A stretch of 45,129 nucleotides of DNA from positions 1 to 45,129 of the forward strand of contig JAITTX010000279.1 of the NCBI GenBank assembly GCA_031286755.1, written 5' to 3'. How positions within the stretch are numbered: the first letter of the stretch is position 1; each line of letters starts with the position of its first letter. Made by a program: the position numbers and the translations under genes. Shown in pieces: positions 1-8,467 of this stretch. The stretch is from Paraburkholderia sp. Its GTDB lineage: Bacteria > Pseudomonadota > Gammaproteobacteria > Burkholderiales > Burkholderiaceae. The notes below the pieces were generated by a model. That model saw only the letters and a list, made by a program, of their open reading frames with translations, was not told where the DNA came from and ran no database searches.

Positions 1-83
1 GGATTGTGCGCGCTCTTCACGAAGTCGCCGCGCGACGGGATCTTGCCGAAGTAGGCGATCTGCGCCTGAACGGTTTGCGTCAT
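1..83 (-). CDS. tagF: Type VI secretion-associated protein TagF (ImpM), N-terminal fragment
   Basis: Only the first 27 codons lie in the window; the gene runs off the left edge. The translation starts MTQTVQAQIAYFGKIPSR and continues GDFVK. The pattern YFGKxPSRGDFVK is the hallmark N-terminus of TagF/ImpM proteins, which in characterised systems act as post-translational repressors of T6SS assembly. Its ATG at 83-81 overlaps the TGA of tssM (82-80) as ATGA, so the two genes are translationally coupled in the order tssM-tagF. Nothing can be said about the rest of the protein. Confidence 0.85.
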   Translation of the reverse strand, partial: MTQTVQAQIAYFGKIPSRGDFVKSAHN

Positions 84-3000
84 TGCGCCTCTCCCGCGTT
101 ATTGTTGGCGCCCGTGGCATTGGCCGTCGTGACGGCGCCGCCCGGCGCGTTGTTGTTCTGCGCGTTGCCCGCGGCGGGCGCCGCGTTCGGCGCACCGGAC
201 GGATTGGCGTTGCCGCCCGCCGGGCCCACGGTCGCGATCGAAGACGGCAGTTGCACGCCGCTCAGCCCTTGCTGTTGCGGCGCATTGCCGTTCGCGGCCG
301 TGGCCTGCGAGGTGCTGATGATGCGCATGCTCACCGAAACCGTCACGCTGCCTTGCGTCCACGTGAGATCGAAGGTGCCGTCCGGACGGCGGTTGCGTTG
401 CGCCGAATTGATCAGCTTTTCGAGACCGTAGCGGCCCGGCTCGTTCACGAGCTGGATCGTGCGGCCGTCGAAGGTGGTGGCGGACAGCGTGGCGCCCGGC
501 GTGCCCTGCGGGTTCGGCCACACGAAGTTGGCCCACTGCGGCGGCGTGTTGCGGTAGCGCAGTTGCTGGCCGTCGATCGCGATCGTGTACTCGGTCGTGC
601 CGCTCGACGGTTGCGGCAGGATCTGGAACACCGTTTGCGGCTCGCTCGAACCGGCGCTCGTGCTTGCCGCGCCGCCTGCGAGCGGTGCGACCCAGCGCGC
701 GAAGCCGCTGGTGAAGTCGGGCGTGAGCGAGAGGCCCATGTCACCCCACGTGCGCGCGGTGAGCGTGTCGCCGCGGCGCACCGCGAGCGGCCCGAGCGTG
801 GTGCTCACGAACTTCGAGATCGCGCCGTCCGGGCCGAAGGTCTGGGCGATTTCGCTCGAACCCGCCTCGATCTTCGCGGTGCTCGAGAACGGATACTTGT
901 TCGCGAGCGACGCCTGGAAGGGCTGATACACCTGGGCGTTCCACACCTTGTTCACTTCCGCGCTGGCCGGCTGGATCACCACGGCGTACGCCTGCATGAG
1001 CGGGCGCACGAGCAGCGGCCGCAGCGCCTTGCGCTGGTCGTCGGAGAGGCCGGTGAGCATCTGTTCGTCGACGAACTTCAGCGAATCGGCCAGTTCCGAG
1101 CCGTTGCCGTCGAGCGTCTGCTGCATCAGCTGGCGCGCGCCCGGTCCCGGATCGCCCTGGTTCTTGATGGTGTTGAAGCGCGTGCGCACCTTCGAGAGCG
1201 TGTCCATGTAGCCCTTGAGCATCGAGCCATTGTCGTGCGTGACGACGATGCGCCCAAGACCCGCGAACGCCTGGCCGATCGGCCCCATCGGCATCTGGAC
1301 CGGCTTGCCGTTGATGTCGATGTTCGCCTGGATCGGGCCGCTCGTGGCGCGCGAGAACAGGTTCTTGAACCAGCCCATGATGCCGCTTTGCGCCTGCTTG
1401 ATGGTGGTGTTGACGAGCGACGGGTTATCCCACGAGGTCTGGTCGTAGGCGGTTTCGAGGATCTTGCGGATCGGCGAATCCTGCGGGTCGCCGAGGCGGT
1501 TCATCGCATCGACGGCCTGGCCGAAGCTGCCGAAATCCTGCACGGCAATGCCCTGCATGAACTTCTGCCAGTGCTGCGCGTACTCGGTCTTGTACATGCC
1601 CACCAGGGTCTTCTGGATCTGCTCGGGGCTGCCTTCGAGCGTGAGGTCGTCGCTGGCCGAGGTGTTGAGCACCCAGTCCTTCGCCTGCAGCTCCTTGGTG
1701 GCGGCTTCGCGAATCGCGGGCTGCACGTACTGGAACCACGCTTCGCGCGTGAAGGTGCCCGGAATGGCGTAGCTGCCCGCCACGAGCGAGGAATTGCCAT
1801 CGCCGACGATGCGCGCCACCGTCATGGGCGCGAAACGCGTGGAGGCGCGCGCCTTGATTTCCTCGTAGACGCGCTGGCGCGCCGGCATGCCGCGCACCAC
1901 GTGGCGCAAGTCTTCGCGCGTCTGGTCGACGAGCGCGAGATTCGCGTTGATCATCGGCCAGTCGTCGTCGGACACGCGCGAAAGGTAGAAGGTGATCATG
2001 CGCTCGGCGCTCTTGATCATCTCGTCGCGAGGCATGTTGCCGCGATTCTGCTCCAGCCAGCCGCGCCAGAAGCGCGCGATCTGGTCGGTGAGGTGAGCGG
2101 CTTCCACGTGGCGCTTGTCCGAGAGCATCAGGTAGGTCTTGAGCGCGTTGTAGGCGTCCTCGACGCTGCTCGGCGACGCATCGCTATAGAGGCCGCCCTG
2201 GCTCGGGCTCGCCATGGCCGCGCGCGCGGAGACCGGCACCGCGCCCGAATCCGGCGCGTGGGTCATGGGCGCGAGCTGGTCCGGATGCGTGTCGACTTCC
2301 TTGAGGAAGCCTTCGACATTCTGCGAGACCGGCGTGAGCATGATCTGGCGAACGCCGTTGTAATACTCCTGCAGCAAATGCTGCTCGACGCGGTTGCCCT
2401 GATACAGGCCCAGCGAGACCGCGAGCGGCCGGTTGCGGCGGAACTGCTCGAGCTGCTCGATGCGGTCTTCGAGAATGTCCATCGCCTGCAGGCGCGATTG
2501 CAGATCGTTGCGGTTCTGCTGCAGCTTTTCCACGTTGTCGAGGTCGGCCTGCACGTTCGCCACGAGCTGCTGGTTGTTGATGGCCGACCACGTCCAGCCG
2601 CCGAGCGCCAGCGCGAGCGCGGCCACCACGCCGAAGAACGTGGCGTAGCGCAGGCGGGTTTTCGCGGGGCTCGCGAATTGCCGGACCGTTTGCTTGTCGG
2701 CGAAAATCACCTTGGAGAACAGGTCTTTCAGGAAGAAGCCGTTCTTCGAGAACGCCGCTTGCGGCTTGGGCAGGCTGTCGGTGGAGAGCGTGAAGCGGTT
2801 GGCGATGCGCTGGGCGGCGGCGCTGTTGGTCTCGCCTTCCTGCAATGCGCTCGTGAAGTAGAAGCCGCGGAAAATGGGCTTGTACTGGAACGGATTGTTC
2901 TCGAACAGCGTGGCGAGGAACGCGCGCAGCGCGGGCTTGATGGTCGAAAATTCGAGCGGGAAGCTCAGTTGGCCCGGCGTGAGCGCGTTGCCGCGGCTGA

Positions 3001-3970
3001 TCGACATCTGCGCGATGCTGATTTCCTTGAGGCCGTCGTAGAGTTCTTCGAAGCGCTCGTCGAACTGCGTGACGACGTCGCGTTTCTCGTCGGGCTCATA
3101 GGGCAGGGTGGCGCCCCAGACGCGGTCGTATTCGTTGCGGTCGCTGCCGCTGAAGAACTCGGTGAAGCCCGTGATGAGGTCGACCTTCGTGAACATCACG
3201 TAGACGGGCGCGAACACTTCGAGCTTTTCGGTGAGCTCCTGCACGCGCTGGCGCAGGTTCTTCGCGAGATTGATCGCGAATTCGGGGCGGTTGCCGGTGA
3301 GCTCGGCAATGCTCGCGGTCACGATGATGCCGTTGATGGGAGCCTTGGGCCGGAAGCGCTTGAGCAGGCCCAGAAAGCCGAGCCATTCGCCACGGTCTTC
3401 CTCGTGCACCGAATAGCGGCCCGCCGTGTCGAGCAGAATGCCCTCGGTCGTGAAGAACCAGTCGCAATTGCGCGTGCCGCCAATGCCGTGAACAATGGCG
3501 TCTTTCTTATCGGCGAACGGAAACTGCAGGCCCGAGTTGAGCACGGCGCTGCTCTTGCCCGCGGCGGGATTGCCGATCACGATGTACCACGGCAGTTCGT
3601 ACAGCGCCGAGCCGCCCGAAAGCTGGCCGATCTTCGAAGTCTTGATGGTCTTCACCGCATCGACGAGGCGCGTGCGCAGCGCGTCGAGCTCGACCTGAGT
3701 GCCGTGCGCGGCGGCGACGGCGGCGGGGCTTTCGACCTGGGCCTGCTGCTCGAGCATCTCGCCGAGCTTGTCGTTGGCGCGGCGCGCGCGAATGCGGCGC
3801 ACGATCCAGACCAGCAGCCAGAGCGCGAGCAGCACGCCCAGCGCGGCCGCGACCCAGACGAGCGCGACCTGCAGCGTGTCGGCGGCAATGAACAGCACCG
3901 CGGCCAGCGCAATGAAGCCGATGATGGAAAGCGTGCGCCTGTGGGTCAACACGTTGAGGAAGCGTTGCAT
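80..3970 (-). CDS. tssM: Type VI secretion system membrane subunit TssM (IcmF)
   Basis: This 1296-residue protein is the inner-membrane core of the T6SS TssJLM complex that docks the baseplate and opens the secretion channel. Two N-terminal hydrophobic segments lie at about residues 14-32 and 36-57 and a third at about 440-460, the usual TssM topology with a cytoplasmic NTPase-like domain between segments 2 and 3 and a large periplasmic part after the third. A Walker A motif, GNPAAGKS, sits at 133-140. The periplasmic half matches the ImcF-related and TssM C-terminal regions; the last 60 or so residues are a Gly/Ala/Asn/Pro-rich tail of low complexity. Length is normal for the family. The ATG at 3970 follows a 192-bp gap after the M15-peptidase gene on the same strand, and the stop overlaps tagF. 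Confidence 0.97.
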   Translation of the reverse strand: MQRFLNVLTHRRTLSIIGFIALAAVLFIAADTLQVALVWVAAALGVLLALWLLVWIVRRIRARRANDKLGEMLEQQAQVESPAAVAAAHGTQVELDALRTRLVDAVKTIKTSKIGQLSGGSALYELPWYIVIGNPAAGKSSAVLNSGLQFPFADKKDAIVHGIGGTRNCDWFFTTEGILLDTAGRYSVHEEDRGEWLGFLGLLKRFRPKAPINGIIVTASIAELTGNRPEFAINLAKNLRQRVQELTEKLEVFAPVYVMFTKVDLITGFTEFFSGSDRNEYDRVWGATLPYEPDEKRDVVTQFDERFEELYDGLKEISIAQMSISRGNALTPGQLSFPLEFSTIKPALRAFLATLFENNPFQYKPIFRGFYFTSALQEGETNSAAAQRIANRFTLSTDSLPKPQAAFSKNGFFLKDLFSKVIFADKQTVRQFASPAKTRLRYATFFGVVAALALALGGWTWSAINNQQLVANVQADLDNVEKLQQNRNDLQSRLQAMDILEDRIEQLEQFRRNRPLAVSLGLYQGNRVEQHLLQEYYNGVRQIMLTPVSQNVEGFLKEVDTHPDQLAPMTHAPDSGAVPVSARAAMASPSQGGLYSDASPSSVEDAYNALKTYLMLSDKRHVEAAHLTDQIARFWRGWLEQNRGNMPRDEMIKSAERMITFYLSRVSDDDWPMINANLALVDQTREDLRHVVRGMPARQRVYEEIKARASTRFAPMTVARIVGDGNSSLVAGSYAIPGTFTREAWFQYVQPAIREAATKELQAKDWVLNTSASDDLTLEGSPEQIQKTLVGMYKTEYAQHWQKFMQGIAVQDFGSFGQAVDAMNRLGDPQDSPIRKILETAYDQTSWDNPSLVNTTIKQAQSGIMGWFKNLFSRATSGPIQANIDINGKPVQMPMGPIGQAFAGLGRIVVTHDNGSMLKGYMDTLSKVRTRFNTIKNQGDPGPGARQLMQQTLDGNGSELADSLKFVDEQMLTGLSDDQRKALRPLLVRPLMQAYAVVIQPASAEVNKVWNAQVYQPFQASLANKYPFSSTAKIEAGSSEIAQTFGPDGAISKFVSTTLGPLAVRRGDTLTARTWGDMGLSLTPDFTSGFARWVAPLAGGAASTSAGSSEPQTVFQILPQPSSGTTEYTIAIDGQQLRYRNTPPQWANFVWPNPQGTPGATLSATTFDGRTIQLVNEPGRYGLEKLINSAQRNRRPDGTFDLTWTQGSVTVSVSMRIISTSQATAANGNAPQQQGLSGVQLPSSIATVGPAGGNANPSGAPNAAPAAGNAQNNNAPGGAVTTANATGANNNAGEAQ

Positions 3971-4162
3971 AAGCCGGTCAGGTCCTGGTGCTTTGAGTGC
4001 TGTTCTGATTGTCCGTGGCGATGGTCACGGCGGGCGGCATGAGCTTATCGGCGCACGGTTGCGAAACCGTGTCGGCGAATGGCGTGGAGGGGGTGTGAGG
4101 GCGCGCGGCGCCCGCCCGGTGGCATGCGGTGAGGCGCTGCGTTTGCATTCTCATCGGCACGC

Positions 4163-5110
4163 TTATTGGACTTTTTGAAGTGCCACAGTCCTGCGCCCGA
4201 GCACGAAACCGGGCTTGTGATATTCGACGTGCCCGAGATCCATCATTTTCCACCGGCCACCCCACGTTAGCCCGACCTGCTCGGCAACCTGCCCGTATAA
4301 CTGATAGCCGCGCATGGCCCAAGGATCTTTTTCTGAAATGACGAGTTTGCCGTCACGTAAAAACGCGTTATCCGCCGCGAGACCATATTGGTGATAGCTC
4401 TGAAATGCCGCGGCATTGGTCACGCTGCCCCCCATTTTTGCCAGCCGGTCCTGCCGTTCGGGGCTCCGATAACCTTCCAGTAACGCCATTTGATAACCGT
4501 ATTGCTCGCGCATGATTTTATAAGCGAGCAATAGACGCGTACGGAAATCGGGATCGAGCAGATTCCAGTCTCGGCTCGCATCTACCAATGCGGGCCGAAT
4601 CTGTTCGACCTCCCGTGTGGCGAACGCTTCGGGCGGCAATGGCGGCGGCGGAACGAGCTGCTCGCCATTGAGCAACGCCGAGATTTTCTCGTCGGGCGCC
4701 CGCAGCGTGTCATCGTATTGGAATAACTGGTGGCCGCGAAGCGCAAGGGCGATCAGCGGCGGCGTCGCAAGAATACCTGTCGTCGACAAAATCAGCAAGC
4801 GCCGTTTAATCAGCAAATTTTGCACGCCGGAGACGGTCGATTGAGAATATTTTGCCGATCTGGAAATGCCTTTGCGCGCGTGCGTGGCGCTTGCTGAAAC
4901 GCGCCGCGTGATACGGTTATGCAGATTGGATACGGTTTCGAAAAACGCGGCCCGCACGCCCGGAAAAAGCAGTATTGCTGCTAACGGCACGGTAAGGACG
5001 AAATAGACGACGAGTGCAATGGCAACCAAAAGCGACACCGTGAACTGGAGGCAATTGTTTTTTGTAATGCTTGATTTTAGAATCAGGCCTGCCCGAAGTC
5101 GGGCCGACAC
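4163..5110 (-). CDS. Membrane-anchored M15-family peptidoglycan peptidase, TagX-like
   Basis: The reading frame gives up to 315 residues. Two hydrophobic segments (about 24-49 and 104-125, counted from the GTG at 5110) precede a C-terminal M15 (VanY/CwlK-like) peptidase domain. Zinc-site motifs are intact: SYHQYGLAAD with H240 and D247, and DLGHVEYH with H294 and the usual following Glu; GYRS at 214-217 is the common substrate-loop motif. Known family: TagX of Acinetobacter is an L,D-endopeptidase that makes room in peptidoglycan for the T6SS, and M15 genes of this kind sit in Burkholderia T6SS clusters. The position upstream of tssM on the same strand supports that role. The start is unresolved: a good sigma70-type promoter (5113-5141) would begin the transcript near 5106, past the GTG at 5110, so a downstream start such as GTG at 5038 is possible. 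The gene is visibly less GC-rich than its neighbours. Confidence 0.8.
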   Translation of the reverse strand: MSARLRAGLILKSSITKNNCLQFTVSLLVAIALVVYFVLTVPLAAILLFPGVRAAFFETVSNLHNRITRRVSASATHARKGISRSAKYSQSTVSGVQNLLIKRRLLILSTTGILATPPLIALALRGHQLFQYDDTLRAPDEKISALLNGEQLVPPPPLPPEAFATREVEQIRPALVDASRDWNLLDPDFRTRLLLAYKIMREQYGYQMALLEGYRSPERQDRLAKMGGSVTNAAAFQSYHQYGLAADNAFLRDGKLVISEKDPWAMRGYQLYGQVAEQVGLTWGGRWKMMDLGHVEYHKPGFVLGRRTVALQKVQ

Positions 5111-5112
5111 GT

Positions 5113-5141
5113 ATTATCACGGCGAAACAGGCCCGATTCAA
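5113..5141 (-). promoter_or_regulatory. Putative sigma70 promoter of the M15-peptidase/tssM genes
   Basis: Read on the minus strand, TTGAAT (5141-5136) and GATAAT (5118-5113) are separated by exactly 17 bases, and TG precedes the -10 hexamer directly as in TGATAAT. It points into the T6SS genes. It was found by eye; no transcript data support it. Confidence 0.45.
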
Positions 5142-5166
5142 TGTGCACGATTCGAATGAGACACTA

Positions 5167-6087
5167 ATGAGTGTGCCGGACAACTCCCAACCTAAAGCTC
5201 CACCCAGCCTGCTCGCCGATGCTCCCGCCAAAGCGGCCAGCGCCCCGGCCGGCAACGCCCCCAATGGCTCGCGCATCCTTGCGAACCTGGAAGGGCGCGT
5301 CGTGCCGCCTGCCGCGCCTGCCGGCAAGACATCGTCGCGGCCCTCGAAGACAGGCGCGCTCGTTGCGCTGCTCGTGATCGGCGCCGGCGCGTTCGGCGCA
5401 TGGCACCTGATGACGCGCGCGCCATCCACGGCATCGAGCGCGTCCGCGCCGGCGAGCGCCACGGTTGCGGCCGCAAGCGCATCGCAGGCGGCTGTCGCGA
5501 GCGCGCAACCCGACGCCGCCTCGGCATCGCACGCGGCCACCATCGTTTCCGACGACGATGCGGCCAACGCCAGGCCAGCCGCGAACAGTTCCGCAGCCGC
5601 GCCGGCCAGCGATGCCGACCGGCTCTCGCGCGCGCTGGCAGACGGCGCGCACGACGGCAACGCCAGTGGCGCCACGGTTGCGGCGGCAGCGCCCAAAGCG
5701 CAAACGCGCGAGGCGCAGGCGAGCGAGAAAGGCGGGAAGGGCGCGGAGAAGCGCCAGACGGCCAGCGCGCGCCGTGCGGAAAGCAAGAGCACGGTCGCGC
5801 AGTCGAAGAAGCCGCACAACGCCGCGAAGAAGGACGACTCCGATGCCGATCTGCTGGCCGTGCTCGTTGCTCGCACCAAGCCGGCCGACACCAAGGCGGC
5901 CGCGCGCGCGCCCAAGGCGGGTGCCAAGGCCGCGGGCGCCAGCAACGCACCGCTTGCGCAGCAGGTGAAGGCATGCGGGGAGCGTGGCTTCTTCGAAGAC
6001 CAGTTGTGCCGCTGGCGCGTGTGTGACGGCCACTGGGGCCTGGATCCGGCATGCCCCTCGGCGGCGCGCGCAAGCAACGAGCATTGA
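5167..6087 (+). CDS. Ala-rich single-pass membrane protein beside T6SS genes, function unknown
   Basis: I do not recognise a catalytic domain. The 306-residue product begins MSVPDNSQPK at ATG 5167, which fits better than the upstream in-frame start at 5071 because that one would overlap the divergent peptidase gene. One hydrophobic helix (about 62-81, TGALVALLVIGAGAFGAW) is followed by a long Ala/Ser/Lys-rich, probably disordered stretch. The C-terminus is compact and distinct: KACGERGFFEDQLCRWRVCD then GHWG and a last Cys, four cysteines within about 30 residues, possibly disulphide-bonded if periplasmic. Divergent arrangement with the M15 peptidase, with about 56 bp between them, suggests a T6SS accessory role. 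Burkholderia T6SS loci carry poorly characterised tag genes (for example TagY), and this may be one, but I cannot confirm identity. Confidence 0.75.
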   Translation: MSVPDNSQPKAPPSLLADAPAKAASAPAGNAPNGSRILANLEGRVVPPAAPAGKTSSRPSKTGALVALLVIGAGAFGAWHLMTRAPSTASSASAPASATVAAASASQAAVASAQPDAASASHAATIVSDDDAANARPAANSSAAAPASDADRLSRALADGAHDGNASGATVAAAAPKAQTREAQASEKGGKGAEKRQTASARRAESKSTVAQSKKPHNAAKKDDSDADLLAVLVARTKPADTKAAARAPKAGAKAAGASNAPLAQQVKACGERGFFEDQLCRWRVCDGHWGLDPACPSAARASNEH

Positions 6088-6093
6088 AATGGC

Positions 6094-6120
6094 GATGGCA
6101 CGTCCGTCGGGCGTGCCATC
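6094..6120. terminator. Hairpin between convergent genes
   Basis: GATGGCACG (6094-6102) pairs perfectly with CGTGCCATC (6112-6120) around a 9-base loop. It lies between the stop codons of the plus-strand Ala-rich protein and the minus-strand LysR gene. There is no U-tract, so it is a candidate bidirectional terminator only. Confidence 0.5.
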
Positions 6121-6155
6121 CGCATCCACGGCCAGACCGCTCCGCTCCCAAACCC

Positions 6156-7049
6156 CTACCGTAATTTGCCGCGAAGGTCGATCGTGCCGATGAAGTCCTC
6201 GGTCACGCGCGGCAGCGTGCGGCCGCGTTTCTTGACGAGCGCGATTGGCCGCGTGAACGCCGGATCGTCGATCGGCCGCGTGACGAGCCCCTGCTCGGCA
6301 TGCACTTCGCGCGCGGACTCCGGCAGGACGGAGAGGCCGAGGCCGCCGCGCACCATCGCCACGGCCGTCATCATGTACATGGGCTCGCATGCGATATCGG
6401 GCGCGCAGCCCGCCTTCGACAGTGCGGCATCCACCACCGCGCGCACACTGGTGCCGGGCGCGGTCAGCACGAGCGGCATCGACGCGAAATCATCGACCTG
6501 CACCGAGCGCTTGCGCGCGAGGCGATGGTTCTTCGGACACACGATCACGAGCCGGTCCTCGCCGGTCTGCAAGATATCGAGCGTCGCATCGACGCTGTGA
6601 CCGCCGGTCAGGCCAATATCGGCTTCCTCGTTGCGCACGAGCGCATTGACCGCGCTGGCGACGACATCGCGAACCTGAAAGCGCGCGCCCGGCACCCGCT
6701 TGCGAAACGCCTGAATGAGCTCGGGCAGCGCGCTGGCCGCGAACGTCGGCAGGCACGCGAGCCGCACCGTGCCGCTCGAACCTTCTCCGAGCGCGCGCGC
6801 ATCCCGCAAGGCCTGCTCCATGTCCATCAGCGAGCGCGTGAGAATCGGCAGCAGCTCGCGGCCCGTTTGCGTGAGCGCGACACTGCGGCTGTTGCGATCG
6901 AATAAACGCGCGCCGACGGTTTCCTCGAGACGGCGAATCTGCACGGTCAGCGCGGGCTGCGACACATGCAGCCGGGCGGCCGCGCGCGTGAAATTGCCGG
7001 CTTGCGCCACGGTCACGAAAGCGCGGATGTCGCGAAGATTGAGATCCAT
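6156..7049 (-). CDS. LysR-family transcriptional regulator, divergent from CitMHS transporter
   Basis: This 297-residue protein has a normal LTTR length. The winged HTH occupies residues 1-60 (MDLNLRDIRAFVTVAQAGNF, then AAARLHVSQPALTVQIRRLE), and the rest is the periplasmic-binding-protein-like effector domain. It is transcribed away from the CitMHS/AtuA genes, with 98 bp between the two start codons, the classical arrangement in which the LTTR controls the divergent operon and itself. Two inverted repeats in that gap are candidate binding sites. The inducer is likely the carboxylate imported by the neighbouring transporter or a product of it; this is inference from position only. Confidence 0.93.
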   Translation of the reverse strand: MDLNLRDIRAFVTVAQAGNFTRAAARLHVSQPALTVQIRRLEETVGARLFDRNSRSVALTQTGRELLPILTRSLMDMEQALRDARALGEGSSGTVRLACLPTFAASALPELIQAFRKRVPGARFQVRDVVASAVNALVRNEEADIGLTGGHSVDATLDILQTGEDRLVIVCPKNHRLARKRSVQVDDFASMPLVLTAPGTSVRAVVDAALSKAGCAPDIACEPMYMMTAVAMVRGGLGLSVLPESAREVHAEQGLVTRPIDDPAFTRPIALVKKRGRTLPRVTEDFIGTIDLRGKLR

Positions 7050-7058
7050 AAAAAACTG

Positions 7059-7097
7059 TGATTGCTGTAATCAATTCATTTCAATTGCGTTATTGAA
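7059..7097. promoter_or_regulatory. Two inverted repeats between divergent lysR and citMHS genes
   Basis: TGATT-GCTGT-AATCA occupies 7059-7073 and TTCAAT-N6-ATTGAA occupies 7080-7097. Both are dyads of LysR-operator size in a 98-bp divergent promoter region, close to the regulator's start codon. The first is the better candidate for the autoregulatory site. Assigned by eye. Confidence 0.5.
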
Positions 7098-7147
7098 CTG
7101 CCGAACTTACGCTGGTCCGCACTAAAAGACAAGACTGGAGACACACC

Positions 7148-8452
7148 ATGCTGCCTTTGCTGGGGCTCGTCACGATCGTGGTACTGCTGGCCGCGATTCT
7201 TTCGAAGCGCATGTCGCCGCTCGTCGCGCTGATCATCGTGCCGATCGCGGCGTCGCTGATCGGCGGATTCGGCCTGCAGACGAGCAAGTTCGTCATCGAC
7301 GGGTTGAAGGGCCTCGCGCCCGTCGTCGGCATGTTCGTTTTCGCGATTCTCTATTTCGGCACCATCACGGACGCGGGCACGCTCGATCCGATCATCGATC
7401 GCATCTTGCGCACGGTCGGCACCAAACCGACGCGCATCGTGATGGGCACGACGCTGCTCGCGCTGCTGATTCACCTCGACGGCTCCGGCGCAGTGTGCTT
7501 TCTCGTCACCATTCCCGCGATGCTGCCGCTCTACGAGCGCCTGAACATGGACAAGCGCGTGCTGGCCGCGGCGGTCTCGATGGCGGCGGGCATCAACTTC
7601 CTGCCGTGGACCGGGCCGATGATCCGCGCCTCGGCATCGCTGCATTTGCCGATTTCGGCGCTCTTCAATCCGCTGATTCCGGTGCAGGCGATCGGCCTCG
7701 TGTTCGTGTTCAGCATGGCTTGGTGGCTGGGCCGGCGCGAGGAAAAGCGCCTCGGCCACAGCGGCGCGAGCGGCGCCGTTGCGCTGCCCAGGCGCGAGCT
7801 TACGGCCGATGAACTCGCGCTGCGCCGCCCGAAGAACTTCTGGTTCAACATCGTGCTGACGATCGTGGTGCTGGGCACGATGGTGGTGATGGGCGAGAAG
7901 ATTCCGCCCGCGATCATGTTCATGGTGGGCCTGTGCATCGCGCTGATGGTGAATTATCCGAACGTCGACATGCAGCGCAAGCGCATCGACGCGCACGCGC
8001 GCGCCGCGCTGATGATGGCGGGCATCCTGCTCGCGGCGGGCGTGTTCACCGGCATCATGCAAGGCAGCGGCATGCTCAAGGCGATGGCGCAGGCGGCAGT
8101 GGGCTTCGTGCCGCCCGCCATGGCCGGGCACATTCCGGTCGTGCTGGGCGTGCTGTCGATGCCGCTCTCGATGCTGTTCGATCCCGATTCGTTTTATTTC
8201 GGCGTGCTGCCGGTGATTGCCGAAGTGGCGTCGCAGCTTGGCGTGCCGCCGGTGCACATCGGGCAGGCCGCGCTGCTGGGCCAGATGACCACCGGCTTTC
8301 CCGTGAGCCCGCTCACGCCGGCGACGTTTCTCGTCGTCGGCCTGTGTGGAATCGATCTGGCCGATCACCAGAAGTTTACATTTCCGCTGCTGTTCGGCGC
8401 GTCGATCGTCATGACGATCGCGTGCGTCGCGCTGGGCGTGTTTGCGCTGTAA
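7148..8452 (+). CDS. CitMHS-family citrate/carboxylate:H+ symporter
   Basis: The 434-residue polytopic membrane protein has about 12 hydrophobic segments. The conserved CitMHS block is present around residues 95-165, with HLDGSGAVCFLVTIPAMLPL and the following FLPWTGPMIRASASL. Known members (CitM and CitH of Bacillus) import divalent-metal citrate complexes with protons. Substrate here is not fixed by sequence; the downstream AtuA-like genes suggest that it may be a different tri- or dicarboxylate. ATG 7148 is preceded by GGAG at a good distance. It is the first gene of a three-gene plus-strand operon, with 15 bp to the next gene, and is divergent from the LysR regulator. Confidence 0.93.
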   Translation: MLPLLGLVTIVVLLAAILSKRMSPLVALIIVPIAASLIGGFGLQTSKFVIDGLKGLAPVVGMFVFAILYFGTITDAGTLDPIIDRILRTVGTKPTRIVMGTTLLALLIHLDGSGAVCFLVTIPAMLPLYERLNMDKRVLAAAVSMAAGINFLPWTGPMIRASASLHLPISALFNPLIPVQAIGLVFVFSMAWWLGRREEKRLGHSGASGAVALPRRELTADELALRRPKNFWFNIVLTIVVLGTMVVMGEKIPPAIMFMVGLCIALMVNYPNVDMQRKRIDAHARAALMMAGILLAAGVFTGIMQGSGMLKAMAQAAVGFVPPAMAGHIPVVLGVLSMPLSMLFDPDSFYFGVLPVIAEVASQLGVPPVHIGQAALLGQMTTGFPVSPLTPATFLVVGLCGIDLADHQKFTFPLLFGASIVMTIACVALGVFAL

Positions 8453-8467
8453 TCAGGAGTTGTCGAC

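Noticed and set aside
83..4042. A 1319-codon open frame on the plus strand opposite tssM
   Set aside because: It is an Arg/His/Ala-rich antisense reading caused by the high-GC codon pattern of tssM, with no family features. tssM itself is unmistakable.
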